Source: an uncultured Alphaproteobacteria bacterium (GTDB lineage Bacteria; Pseudomonadota; Alphaproteobacteria; CAAGCB01; CAG-977). Taken from it: 64,000 nt of DNA. A program made the position numbers and the translations under genes. Under the pieces are notes generated by a model that did no database searches, was not told the DNA's origin, and was given only the letters and a program-made list of their open reading frames with translations. This document shows positions 19,646 to 28,237 of this stretch, piece after piece. Location: the NCBI GenBank assembly GCA_944390195.1, contig CALXOZ010000003.1, positions 124,001 to 188,000 on the forward strand, given 5' to 3'. The stretch's first letter is position 1, and each line of letters starts with the position of its first letter.

Positions 19646-20315
19646 CATCTTTTATTTTCCGGATTGCCGGATGGTACGCCACTCCGGCAATCAAAGCGGC
19701 GATCAAGGCAGCTCCCCAAAACAAAGGTAATTGGCTTAAAGCTTCTTCTTGTTTGCAAAACAGAGCGGAAGCGGTTGTTCGCGCCGGATTTAAAGCTCCC
19801 TTTGTAACGGGATAGGATAACAAAAAACTTGCGGCAAGAGTCAAACCGCTGGCAATGGCTTGATACCCTTTGTTGGCATTGCAGCCTAAGAATACGCATA
19901 TAAACAAAAAAGTTAAAACGGTTTCCAGATAAAAAGCTGAGGAAAGAGTGTAACGTTCCACTAAATTAACGTCAGCGGGACCTTGATAAACATAACCTGT
20001 TTTTCCGGAATAGATAAAATAGATCAAAGCAACAGCGGCATAAGCGGCGATTATTTGAATAAGGATGTAAGCAAGGGTTTTTGTCAGGGTCAACCATATG
20101 TTTTTTGCATAAAACTGTTGGGATACGGCACAGGCGATTGTTAAAGCCGGATTGAAATGATGTCCCGGAAAAGTCATGTTCATTGCGCTGTAAGCCAGAC
20201 CGAAGCTTAAAGAAATTCCCAGATAACCGATAAACGGGGTGGCAAAAACAATACAACCGCATCCGATAAAAACGAACCCGAACGTACCAATAAATTCAGA
20301 AATATAGCTTTTCAC
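19632..20315 (-). CDS. Aquaporin / MIP family channel
   Basis: A six-helix MIP-family channel of 227 residues. Both NPA boxes are present: HHFNPALTIA in the first half and GALNPARTTAS in the second, where Arg after NPA forms the selectivity filter. The overall length and absence of the insertions seen in glycerol facilitators suggest a water channel of AqpZ type, but substrate is an inference. The start is GTG at 20315 because AGGAG lies 5 bases upstream; the frame continues to an ATG at 20339 that would place this site inside the gene. Confidence 0.88.
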   Translation of the reverse strand: MKSYISEFIGTFGFVFIGCGCIVFATPFIGYLGISLSFGLAYSAMNMTFPGHHFNPALTIACAVSQQFYAKNIWLTLTKTLAYILIQIIAAYAAVALIYFIYSGKTGYVYQGPADVNLVERYTLSSAFYLETVLTFLFICVFLGCNANKGYQAIASGLTLAASFLLSYPVTKGALNPARTTASALFCKQEEALSQLPLFWGAALIAALIAGVAYHPAIRKIKDANAS

Positions 20316-20406
20316 TGTTTCTCCTATGAGATAAATCATTTATTAAGTGATTTTGAAGTCAAATTAAGAATATCATCTTTTTTTACAAAGAAACGGTTAA
20401 GAAGTC

Positions 20407-21201
20407 ATGTTGAAACGGTTGTTTTTTTTATTGATTTTCGGTTTAAGCATGAGCGGTTGCGCTTCTTTGCCGCAGCCGGAGGGATTTGTTTTTCAGGAAA
20501 TAAAGACAAAAGATTTTTCTTTGGCTTCATGGGCTCGCGTCAAACAAAAGGGAAAAGCATTAAGAATTTATATCGAAGGAGACGGATATGCTTGGATTAA
20601 TCCTTATACGCCTTCTTCAGATCCGACACCGTCTCAAGATACGGTTTTAAATTTGGTTCGCAAGGATGCGTTTGATAATGTGATTTATCTGGCAAGACCG
20701 TGCCAATATGTTTTTTCTTCGCAGTGTTCCCCTTATTTTTGGACAAGCGGGCGTTTTGATCCTGCGATTGTTCGTTCGATGGCGCAAGGAATCCGGCAAT
20801 TAATGCAACAATACCAAGCACGCTCTGTTGAATTGGTCGGGTATTCCGGAGGAGCGAGTGTCGCTTTGTTGATAGCATTGCAAAATAAAGCTGTGTCCAA
20901 AGTTTATACGATTGCCGGCGTACTGGATCATAGAGCATGGACGTCATTTCATCAGGATTCGCCTTTAAAGGGATCTTTGAATCCCGCGGATCATAAATCG
21001 GAATTGGCTCGAATCCCTCAAATACATTATATCGGTGCGCGTGATGAAACGGTTCCGTTTTTTTTGACGCAAGATTTTGTCAAGTCTCTGGGATCGAAAA
21101 GTAAAGCGGAGGTTGTTGTTATTCCTGACGCAACCCATGATAAAGGATGGAACGACATTTGGAACGGGCTGGTCAATCGGATTGATACAATCGACAAATG
21201 A
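20407..21201 (+). CDS. Lipoprotein alpha/beta hydrolase
   Basis: A 264-residue protein with the lipoprotein signal LLIFGLSMSGCAS. The nucleophile elbow is GYSGGA (serine within), a later GARDETVPF supplies the acid and ATHDKGWND the histidine. An early IYIEGDGYAW likely forms the oxyanion region. This resembles uncharacterised proteobacterial lipoprotein hydrolases; the substrate is unknown. Its last 29 bases overlap the convergent tcdA gene. Confidence 0.82.
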   Translation: MLKRLFFLLIFGLSMSGCASLPQPEGFVFQEIKTKDFSLASWARVKQKGKALRIYIEGDGYAWINPYTPSSDPTPSQDTVLNLVRKDAFDNVIYLARPCQYVFSSQCSPYFWTSGRFDPAIVRSMAQGIRQLMQQYQARSVELVGYSGGASVALLIALQNKAVSKVYTIAGVLDHRAWTSFHQDSPLKGSLNPADHKSELARIPQIHYIGARDETVPFFLTQDFVKSLGSKSKAEVVVIPDATHDKGWNDIWNGLVNRIDTIDK

Positions 21202-21919
21202 CGTAATTTGCCAGCATCAACCCGAAAATTCCTGTAATTGTGGGCAGACTGCCGATGACAGAGCGTCGCGGTTCGTTATTGTCAATATATTCGTTGTCGG
21301 GTGTATGATCGTATTGCGGTCTGGAGATGTTTTTGACCGGTTCGCAAGAATACACGCATGGAAAATCAAGGGGAATGTTTTTGTGCCGCAAACGTTTTCG
21401 TAGCGTGCACGCCAAGCGGCAATGAGTGACTTCGGACATTTTACCGATTCTGATAAATTCGGGAGCGGTTCTCAAAGCGGCACCCATTGAAGAGATGAAA
21501 GGAATTTTGTTTTCACGCAAATAGGCGATGAGATCCGTTTTCGAGCTTAATGAATCGATGGCGTCAACAACGAAATCGGCTTTTGTGGAAAACAGGTCGG
21601 GAATCGAATCTTGATTGATGAATATTTGTTTTTTTTCTACGATGCAGGAAGGGTTTATATCTTTGATACGTTGTTGGGCGACTTCTGTTTTAGCTAAACC
21701 GATTGTTGAATGAAGGGCGTATAATTGCCGATTCAAATTGGTTATGGTAACAATATCATGATCGATTAAACGTAATCGTCCTATGCCGGCGCGAGCCAAA
21801 GCTTCTGTAACGTAACCTCCGACAGCGCCTAATCCGGCGACGATTACAAAAGAGTTTTGTAATTTTTTCATACCGTCGTTTCCGATCAACAAGCGCAAGC
21901 GTGAAAATTGGTCATTCAT
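21173..21919 (-). CDS. tcdA: tRNA threonylcarbamoyladenosine dehydratase
   Basis: A ThiF/E1-like enzyme of 248 residues. TcdA uses ATP to cyclise t6A37 in tRNAs to ct6A. The nucleotide-binding glycine motif GLGAVGGYVTEALARAGIG is followed by LIDHDIVTITNLNRQ, both typical of the family, and DAIDSLSSKTDLI. A later PCVYSCEPV segment is also present. The gene starts 8 bases inside the end of tatD, so the two are likely co-transcribed. Confidence 0.88.
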   Translation of the reverse strand: MNDQFSRLRLLIGNDGMKKLQNSFVIVAGLGAVGGYVTEALARAGIGRLRLIDHDIVTITNLNRQLYALHSTIGLAKTEVAQQRIKDINPSCIVEKKQIFINQDSIPDLFSTKADFVVDAIDSLSSKTDLIAYLRENKIPFISSMGAALRTAPEFIRIGKMSEVTHCRLACTLRKRLRHKNIPLDFPCVYSCEPVKNISRPQYDHTPDNEYIDNNEPRRSVIGSLPTITGIFGLMLANYVICRLYQSD

Positions 21920-22682
21920 ATTTTAATCCTGATAAAAAGCGTTTGGCATTTTCGTTTATCACATTGATAAAAGAGGTGGTATCCATGTTTTTTATAGCGG
22001 CAAATGCCGAAGCGATCAAATAAAGATTTTCAGGTGTATTGCGTTTGTCGGAACTATTTGCGCAAAAACGATCCGGCGGACGCATATCCGGAGCGTCCGT
22101 TTCAATGAGGATTTTATCAATCGGCAAACGGGAAAGGAGTATGCGCGCTTTTTGTTTGTTTTCGAATAGGGCGGCTCCTGAAAAGGAAAAAAAAGCGTTA
22201 TAGCGTTTTAAGAACATCGCTTGTTCCACCGTTCCGGAAAATCCGTGAAACAGTAAAGCGGGGGGCAGCTCTTTTGTTGTTTTTAACAAAGCGGCGATAT
22301 GGTCAAAAGCTTTGACACAATGAATGACACAAGGGCGTTTGAATAAGGCGGCAACTTCAAATTGATCTTTGAAAACACTCATTTGGTTGTTTTTACCTTT
22401 TAACATGTCCAGTCCGATCTCTCCGATGCCGGCATTGATGAAACGTTTTAAATGTGAACGAAGCGAAACAGCGCAATATTCGTCGGCAAACCAAGGGTGT
22501 GTCCCGATAAAAGGAACGATATGAGAGTGTTTCTGAGACAATTCGAGAACTTTTTTTTCATCTTCGGGGCGGGTTGCGGCGCAAAAAAAGCCAATTACAC
22601 CGCGTTTTTGCGCCTGCCGGATCAAAATGTCTCTGTCGGTGTCAAAGCGTTCATCCTGTAAATGAATATGTGCGTCAATCAT
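21912..22682 (-). CDS. TatD-family metal-dependent hydrolase
   Basis: A TIM-barrel hydrolase of the TatD DNase family, starting MIDAHIHL, where HIH binds metal. Further ligands are in GEIGLDM, VIHCVKAFD, LFHGFSG and ETDAPDMRPP. At 256 residues it is typical. The frame extends upstream to 22748 but the added residues are hydrophobic and unlike the family, so the internal ATG is chosen. Members are Mg-dependent nucleases or deacylases; the exact activity is undetermined. Confidence 0.87.
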   Translation of the reverse strand: MIDAHIHLQDERFDTDRDILIRQAQKRGVIGFFCAATRPEDEKKVLELSQKHSHIVPFIGTHPWFADEYCAVSLRSHLKRFINAGIGEIGLDMLKGKNNQMSVFKDQFEVAALFKRPCVIHCVKAFDHIAALLKTTKELPPALLFHGFSGTVEQAMFLKRYNAFFSFSGAALFENKQKARILLSRLPIDKILIETDAPDMRPPDRFCANSSDKRNTPENLYLIASAFAAIKNMDTTSFINVINENAKRFLSGLKYE

Positions 22683-22766
22683 GATTAAGACTAACCTTTT
22701 AAATATCTGTTCAAAAATGAATAATATTTTAAGATTGAAAGAAAACAAAAGGGAAAAGGAAATATC

Positions 22767-23123
22767 ATGAAAAAAGTGCTTTCCGTTCTTTTTATATTTT
22801 TTGCGACCCCTTCAATGGCTCAGGATATGCCGCCCAGATGTTGGGAACCTTACGAGTTTGTTCAAGAATACGGACAATGGTCTTTGAATGACGGTGTTTG
22901 GAGCATGCCCTTTACTTGTTCCACCGGAGTGCAGGCGAGCGTTAATGTCAATCAGGAAAATGTCATGAATTTAGGGCTTGCGGAATATTATATTCAAGCG
23001 CCGGGAATTGAGAACGACAATACGTTTTTTTACACGGAACCTTGTGGTGCCATGGGGCAGTTTTGTTCTTACGTCGCATTACATGAGGAAAACATTCCAA
23101 CCGTTTATTCATTAGAAAACTGA
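22767..23123 (+). CDS. Small secreted protein of unknown function
   Basis: The 118-residue product has a signal peptide (MKKVLSVLFIFFATPSMAQ, cleavage after SMA). The mature part contains four cysteines (RCWEP, FTCST, EPCGA, QFCSY) that may form two disulfides in the periplasm. The start has GGAAAAGGA upstream. No family is recognised. It is divergent from tatD and convergent with the glycosylase gene. Confidence 0.7.
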   Translation: MKKVLSVLFIFFATPSMAQDMPPRCWEPYEFVQEYGQWSLNDGVWSMPFTCSTGVQASVNVNQENVMNLGLAEYYIQAPGIENDNTFFYTEPCGAMGQFCSYVALHEENIPTVYSLEN

Positions 23124-23168
23124 GGAATGTCCGCCTTTTTGCTTTCTTCGTGTGGAAATCTTAACTGT

Positions 23169-23684
23169 TCACTTTTGGAAAAACTGAGCCACAAAACGCC
23201 ATTGTCTGTCTTGTCCGGCTGAAATGCCGATACGCGATGTTGTTTTAAAAGGCAGGGACAAGCCTTTATCCGATACATAAAAATCTTTTGATGTGAGCAA
23301 ATCGATATTGTTGTGTTCTTTGGTAATTCCTAAAAAACGGCACAATTTCCCGGGGCCATTCAATTTTTTGTCATCAATGTCAGTCATATGAACAGAGCGG
23401 ATTAAAACAGCGGCGGGAAAGCCTTCCTCCTGAGTTACAAAGTTCAAGCAGTAATACATACCGTAAATTAAATAAACATAAGAAAATCCGGCGCGCCCAT
23501 ACATGACGGCGGTTCTTTTCGTTTTTCCCCTTGATGCGTGACAGGCGGGATCTTCTTCGCCGATGTAAGCTTCCGTTTCTGTAATGACGACTTTTTGATC
23601 TTTGAAAAAGATTTCCTTTCCTAACAATTCGCGGGCAACCAGAAGTGTCGGGCGGTTGAAAAAAGACAAAGGTAAACGTTGCAT
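23169..23684 (-). CDS. 3-methyladenine DNA glycosylase (AAG/Mpg family)
   Basis: A 171-residue glycosylase of the AAG family that removes alkylated purines. Typical blocks are [10 protein letters not shown] at the N-terminus, [24 protein letters not shown] containing the catalytic glutamate, and [33 protein letters not shown] follows. It is slightly short for the family, mostly at the C-terminus, but all conserved blocks are present. Confidence 0.92.
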   Translation of the reverse strand: MQRLPLSFFNRPTLLVARELLGKEIFFKDQKVVITETEAYIGEEDPACHASRGKTKRTAVMYGRAGFSYVYLIYGMYYCLNFVTQEEGFPAAVLIRSVHMTDIDDKKLNGPGKLCRFLGITKEHNNIDLLTSKDFYVSDKGLSLPFKTTSRIGISAGQDRQWRFVAQFFQK

Positions 23685-23738
23685 TGCTTTTTAACTCAAA
23701 AGTCTTTACTGTAGAAAAAGTTTATAAGGATTTGTCAA

Positions 23739-24293
23739 ATGTTTCAATACATTGCTTTTTATAAGCCTTACGGAGTCCTTAGTCAATTCACGGATGAAGG
23801 AGGGCATCAGGGATTGAGCCGTTTCGGCTTTCCAAAAGATGTTTATGCCGCCGGACGGCTCGATCATGACAGTGAGGGGCTGTTGGTTTTGACAAACGAC
23901 GGGAAGTTTATCAAAAAACTATTGGATCCCGCTTTTGGTCATCCCCGTTCTTATCTTGCTCAAGTCGAGGGGAAAATGACGTTACAGGCTTTGAAGGTGC
24001 TATCTGCGGGGGTGACGATCAAAGGCTATAAAACAAAACCGTGTCTGGCGGAATGTTTATCTTCTCTTCCCGTTGTTCCGGAAAGAAACCCGCCGATCCG
24101 GTTTCGGAAAAATATTCCGACGTCATGGATCCGCTTGACTTTGACGGAAGGAAAAAACCGCCAAGTTCGACGTATGACAGCAGCCGCGGGCTTCCCGACG
24201 TTGCGTCTGATCAGGGTGTCGATCGGTAAACTGACATTAAACGGCTTGAAGCCCGGAGAGTGGAAACAAATATCGAAAAAAGATATCTTTTAA
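23739..24293 (+). CDS. RsuA/RluE-family pseudouridine synthase
   Basis: The 184-residue protein lacks an S4 domain, like RluE, which modifies U2457 of 23S rRNA. It begins with YIAFYKPYGVLSQF and has the catalytic aspartate motif GRLDHDSEGLLVLTNDG, followed by LTEGKNRQVRRMTAA. Short length and early start of the catalytic domain favour RluE over RsuA or RluB/F, though the target uridine cannot be proved here. Confidence 0.88.
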   Translation: MFQYIAFYKPYGVLSQFTDEGGHQGLSRFGFPKDVYAAGRLDHDSEGLLVLTNDGKFIKKLLDPAFGHPRSYLAQVEGKMTLQALKVLSAGVTIKGYKTKPCLAECLSSLPVVPERNPPIRFRKNIPTSWIRLTLTEGKNRQVRRMTAAAGFPTLRLIRVSIGKLTLNGLKPGEWKQISKKDIF

Positions 24294-24335
24294 TTGTCTT
24301 GTGTATAAGCGAAAATCTGTTCTTGGATAAAACGT

Positions 24336-26024
24336 ATGCAAAATAAAAAAGTGTTTTTCAGCCTGAATGTCAAAATTTTTTTATTTTTGTTTCTAAGTAT
24401 TGCCTGTATTTTTTCTCTGTTCCTTACGATATTCATGCTCAGTTATGTCCGTCAACTCGATCAAGAGGCCGCAATCAGCAGAAAAAAAACAGAGGCTTTA
24501 TATGAATTGTTTGACGAAAATATCCGATTGAGAAACATTATATCGGAATTGCGTAAACAAATGAATGCACAACAAATTGATTCCCTATCAAAGTTATGGA
24601 ACGAACAAAATGACGATTTCATTTTGAAACATCGGGACGATCGTTTTCTGGCAATTCGTCGGGAATTGTTTCAAGATATGAAAGGGGCCGATGAACGAAA
24701 TAAAAAAGTTAAAGTTTTAGGATATTTTATTTTATTCTCGCTTTTGTTTTTATTTTTCATCTTGGTGTTATTGTGGTTAATCGTTAGACGTTGGATCTTG
24801 AAACCGATTGAAAATTTATTGCTGGCGACTCATCATATTGCTTGCGGTGATTTAAGCTTTCGAGTGCCGATATCAAAAAATGTGTCTCAGCAAGACGAAT
24901 TGGATTTGTTGGCGCGTGCTTTTAATCAAATGGCGGAAAATATTGAAAAATCAATACAACATATCGAAACAAACAAAGAGTTTTTGAAAAATTTGATCAA
25001 CGCCATTCCAGACGGAATCAGGGTGATCGATGAAAATTATAATATTGTTTTAACTAATTCCGCTTATCAAAAAATGGCGGCTTCACATCAAAAGTGTTTT
25101 GAATTTTGTGGTTTTCGCGAACCGTGCGGAAAGCATCAGAATCCCTGTCCGTTATTATTGCTCAAAGAAAATCCGAAACAACCGGTTAATGTCATTCAAC
25201 ATTATATCGATCAACAGGGGCGTGAAAGTTATATGGAAGTGTCGGCTGCCGCTTCTTTTCTGCAAACCGGAGAAAGAACGACTTTACAAATTATTGAATC
25301 AGTCCGTCCGTTGGATAAGGCAATTTTGTTCTCTCATCAACAAAAGTTGTCTGCAATCGGTATGCTGGCCAGTTCTGTCGCTCATGAAATGCGTAACCCG
25401 CTCGGGTCAATTCGTCTGATTTTGGAAAATGTGTTGGATAATATGAAAACGATATCGCAAACAGAGTTGGAACGCTATTTGAATTTGATTAATGAACAGA
25501 TTGTTTTTTGTATTAATGTTACGGCGCGTTTGTTGAAATTATCGAAGAAATCCGATAAAAAATTTACTTTGATCGATTTAAATGAAGTTATTTCGGAAAC
25601 GTCTTGTTTGTTGGAATATGAGGCGAAAAAAGCAGGTGTTGATTTACAAATTAACAATTCGCCTCAACCGGCTGTTATTTACGCAATCGATGCGGAAATG
25701 AGAATGATGACGGTTAATTTAATGCAAAACGCTTTTCATGCGATGCCCGAAGGCGGCGTGATGAGTATCCGGATTTTCACATCATCGGATTTTGTTCATG
25801 TCGATTTTTCAGATACGGGACGGGGAATAGAACCGGAAGACTTATCCCGTATTTTTGAGCCGTTTTTTTCAAAAAGTTTTTCCAGGGATTCTACGGAGGG
25901 GACGGGGTTGGGGTTGTCCATAGTTAAAACGATTGTCGAAAATTGCGGTGGAAGTATTGTTGTGGAAAGTGTTCTCGGTAAAGGGTCTGTTTTCCATTTA
26001 AAGTTCAAATCTGCCGGAAAATAA
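24336..26024 (+). CDS. Orphan sensor histidine kinase with cysteine-bearing PAS domain
   Basis: A 562-residue membrane kinase: membrane helix at about 12-36, an extracytoplasmic stretch of some 90 residues, second helix at about 126-150, HAMP, PAS (about 215-330), HisKA with VAHEMRNPLGSIR, and HATPase_c with VNLMQNAFHAM, DTGRGI and GTGLGLSI. The PAS region carries cysteines at residues 254, 258, 264 and 271 in a pattern often seen in PAS domains thought to bind a metal or sense redox. No response regulator gene is adjacent, so the partner is unknown. Confidence 0.9.
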   Translation: MQNKKVFFSLNVKIFLFLFLSIACIFSLFLTIFMLSYVRQLDQEAAISRKKTEALYELFDENIRLRNIISELRKQMNAQQIDSLSKLWNEQNDDFILKHRDDRFLAIRRELFQDMKGADERNKKVKVLGYFILFSLLFLFFILVLLWLIVRRWILKPIENLLLATHHIACGDLSFRVPISKNVSQQDELDLLARAFNQMAENIEKSIQHIETNKEFLKNLINAIPDGIRVIDENYNIVLTNSAYQKMAASHQKCFEFCGFREPCGKHQNPCPLLLLKENPKQPVNVIQHYIDQQGRESYMEVSAAASFLQTGERTTLQIIESVRPLDKAILFSHQQKLSAIGMLASSVAHEMRNPLGSIRLILENVLDNMKTISQTELERYLNLINEQIVFCINVTARLLKLSKKSDKKFTLIDLNEVISETSCLLEYEAKKAGVDLQINNSPQPAVIYAIDAEMRMMTVNLMQNAFHAMPEGGVMSIRIFTSSDFVHVDFSDTGRGIEPEDLSRIFEPFFSKSFSRDSTEGTGLGLSIVKTIVENCGGSIVVESVLGKGSVFHLKFKSAGK

Positions 26025-26667
26025 GATGTCTGCATTGTAAATTATAAAAAAGTTGATAGTTTGAGCTTTATAAAAACAAGTTTTTTGGAAACTCTATTTT
26101 TTTATAATAAAGAAAACAGTTGCTCATTTTATCTATTCTTTTATAGGAAAGTCCGAATTCTTTTTAAAGTGTTTTTGTATGAATTATCAGTATTAAATAT
26201 CGTCAGGTAAAAAAATATGTTACTGAACCTTTGTGTGATTTTTACAATAATGTTTGAAACGGTTTGAAAAAAGCAGAGAAGTATCAATTTAAAAAAAATG
26301 AAAACAGCAGGTTTCAATAAAAATGAAGAGTGGAAAATAGGGAGGGACAGTTCTTAAGTCTGAAAAGATTGTCGAATTGCTCGGACGGGCGCTACGGAGC
26401 CCTTGAAAAGGAGTAGAAGCCGGATAACAAAAAAAGCTTTGAATACTCAAGGCTTTAATTTATGGTGCAGCAATGCCGTGAATTATCGGACTAATTTTAT
26501 GACGATTTTAAAGTTTTGAGTGGGAAAATAGACAATATTATGTGATGATTGGCTTGTCTTGAGGATAAGTATTTCTTTTTATCTCATTTGAATTTTTATA
26601 AATTATTTCTTGAAACAAAGTTCTGTCAGATCTGTATCATTGAATAATGTCATCTATTTCGCTTTTT
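26025..26667. other. Gene-poor AT-rich intergenic region
   Basis: No open frame here looks coding. A short imperfect inverted repeat lies at about 26436-26456 (GCTTTGA / TCAAGGC) without a clear T-tract. The stretch at 26370-26420 is richer in GC than its surroundings and may be a gene remnant or an RNA, but I could not match it to a known RNA. Confidence 0.4.
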
Positions 26668-26720
26668 TTATACTGAAAAAGCACTTCCCTCTGTCGGATA
26701 ATAGACATATATAAAACCAT

Positions 26721-26852
26721 TTATAGGTTCTTTATTAACATTATATGTACACCTTCAATTGGTTCTGTAATTTCTAAAATATATCTATCTTGAACTGTAT
26801 AAGTACAGCTCAAGATAGATATGAAAAAAAGAATTTTCAAAATATTATTCAT
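26721..26852 (-). CDS. Tiny lipoprotein (43 aa), possibly frameshifted
   Basis: Starting MNNILKILFFISILSC, this has a complete lipoprotein signal with lipobox SILSC, then 27 mature residues. Its ATG overlaps the end of the HTH gene (GATGAATAA), so it is placed as the second gene of a pair. Reading on after a single-base shift near codon 35 gives a protein-like continuation, about NVNKEPINGFIYVYYPTEG, to a stop at 26668-26670; the gene may therefore be frameshifted from a ~63-residue form. The size and signal resemble small lysis or entry-exclusion lipoproteins, but that is only an analogy. Confidence 0.5.
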   Translation of the reverse strand: MNNILKILFFISILSCTYTVQDRYILEITEPIEGVHIMLIKNL

Positions 26853-27777
26853 CTTTAACTAAATGTTTACATTTTTTCCATTCATTATGAATAACATCAT
26901 AAAAATACCAGTTTTCTTTAACATTTTCTGCATATCCTAAGATGTCAAAGCTGGCAGCATTAATGCTGGGATAGCTTTTGCCGTTTTTTAGATAAATGAT
27001 TTTATCTCCTACTTTTTTCAATTCATAGATCCCTTCTTTTTTACCTTTTTTAACAATTCTTCTAATAAGAGTATTTTCTGGGATTTGTTTGGTGTCAATT
27101 TGGCCTTTGTATGTTTTAGTTATTGGAGAAGTAAATTCGGAAAAAACATCTTTGTTATCAGTCTTAAGCTCAGAAGTATTTTCAAATTTTTTAGCATCGA
27201 AATTAAAATCTAGGGCGGTTTGCAATAAATTTTCATACTTTTCGGAAAATGTTACACCATCTTGAATATAATGCATTAAATCAATCAAATTATTTAGATC
27301 TGTTCTATATGGTATGCAAAGGTCTTCACATCCACAGGATTCTCTGGTTTCTAATTCTGTAGATATAAAATCCCTGCATATATTTAATATATTATAAACT
27401 TTTTGAATTTCTTTAATTGTTCTTGCGAGTTTTGGATTTGTTGTCGTTGCTAATAATTCGTACTCCCCATCTTCTGAAGCTGAATAAATCTCATAAGTAT
27501 CTTGTTTTTTGACAACGATATTAGATGGAGGAATACTATTATATGTGTGTACTAAATCAAGCATTAATTGGTAGGCTAAAGCTTTTTTTCCTAATTTTGA
27601 TATATCAGTTCTTCCTGATAGCCAATTATTAGCTGTAGATTCAGAAACATCTAATAAATTAGAAATTTCTTCAGCGTTACTGTGATTATTTAAGTCAAAA
27701 TTATCAACATCAATAGCTTTATTTTTTGCTATTTCTTTTAAAAATTTTTCAGCCTCATAATATGTGAAGTTTTTCAT
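26845..27777 (-). CDS. HTH-containing protein of unknown function, accessory region
   Basis: A 310-residue protein whose residues about 34-72 look like a helix-turn-helix (ISNLLDVSESTANNWLSGRT). The remainder is unfamiliar; it has a cysteine cluster CGCEDLC at about 149-155 and a C-terminal domain with ENTLIRRIVKKGKKEG and KNGKSYPSINAASFDILGYA. The last segment resembles short DNA-associated modules that recognise a pattern of position-specific residues, but I cannot name one. GGAG precedes the ATG. Codon use is much more AT-rich than in neighbouring genes, suggesting horizontal origin. A tRNA-Leu gene lies about 330 bases away. Confidence 0.7.
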   Translation of the reverse strand: MKNFTYYEAEKFLKEIAKNKAIDVDNFDLNNHSNAEEISNLLDVSESTANNWLSGRTDISKLGKKALAYQLMLDLVHTYNSIPPSNIVVKKQDTYEIYSASEDGEYELLATTTNPKLARTIKEIQKVYNILNICRDFISTELETRESCGCEDLCIPYRTDLNNLIDLMHYIQDGVTFSEKYENLLQTALDFNFDAKKFENTSELKTDNKDVFSEFTSPITKTYKGQIDTKQIPENTLIRRIVKKGKKEGIYELKKVGDKIIYLKNGKSYPSINAASFDILGYAENVKENWYFYDVIHNEWKKCKHLVKDE

Positions 27778-28070
27778 ATCTTTTCTCCAAAAAATATTGA
27801 ATATATAGGATGTATAAGTTATTTTTTTTACAAAATGTAAATAGATATTTATTATTTTTTGCTAAAATTGATTGTTTTTTCTGTAAAAAATAAAAAAAAT
27901 GCAACGGGAGGAGGCGGATTATACTTTTTTGTTTGAACTTGTAAAAAATATTACATCTTATCGGATTGGAATTGAAAAGATAAAAGGCTTGGATTTGTTG
28001 ACTTTTACCAGAAAGTCCGATAAATCATCAAATTAAAAATCTTTAAAGTCGAACTAAATAAAGGCTTGTT

Positions 28071-28095
28071 AAAAAAAATCCGCCATATAGGCGGA
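28071..28095 (-). terminator. Rho-independent terminator after tRNA-Leu
   Basis: On the minus strand a TCCGCC / GGCGGA hairpin with a short TATAT loop is followed by eight T residues. It lies 12 bases past the 3' end of tRNA-Leu. Confidence 0.85.
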
Positions 28096-28106
28096 AGTAT
28101 CACAAA

Positions 28107-28193
28107 TGGTGCCCCTGGCCGGAATCGAACCAGCACGATCGTAAGATCAACAGATTTTGAGTCTGCCGCGTCTACCAGTTCCGCCACAGGGGC
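28107..28193 (-). tRNA. tRNA-Leu (CAA)
   Basis: The 87-base gene folds as a class II tRNA. The acceptor stem is GCCCCTG / CAGGGGC followed by A and an encoded CCA. The D-arm region is TGGCGGAACTGGTAGACGC, the anticodon loop CTCAAAA gives anticodon CAA, reading UUG codons, and there is a variable arm and a GGTTCGATTCC T-arm. A strong promoter lies upstream and a hairpin terminator downstream. Confidence 0.96.
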
Positions 28194-28209
28194 TCTCAAA
28201 ACAAAAAGA

Positions 28210-28237
28210 AATATAACCGATTTTTTACATATGTCAA
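28210..28237 (-). promoter_or_regulatory. Sigma-70-type promoter of tRNA-Leu
   Basis: On the minus strand a perfect TTGACA box is followed after 16 bases by TATATT, whose end lies 16 bases before the tRNA 5' end. Spacing and sequence are near consensus. Confidence 0.65.

Noticed and set aside
26281-26520. GC-richer patch that might be a structured RNA
   Set aside because: I could not match it to 6S, SRP, tmRNA or RNase P features, and the hairpin has no T-tract.
26025-28200. Integrated element with att repeats at tRNA-Leu
   Set aside because: No second copy of the tRNA 3' end and no integrase gene were found in this window.
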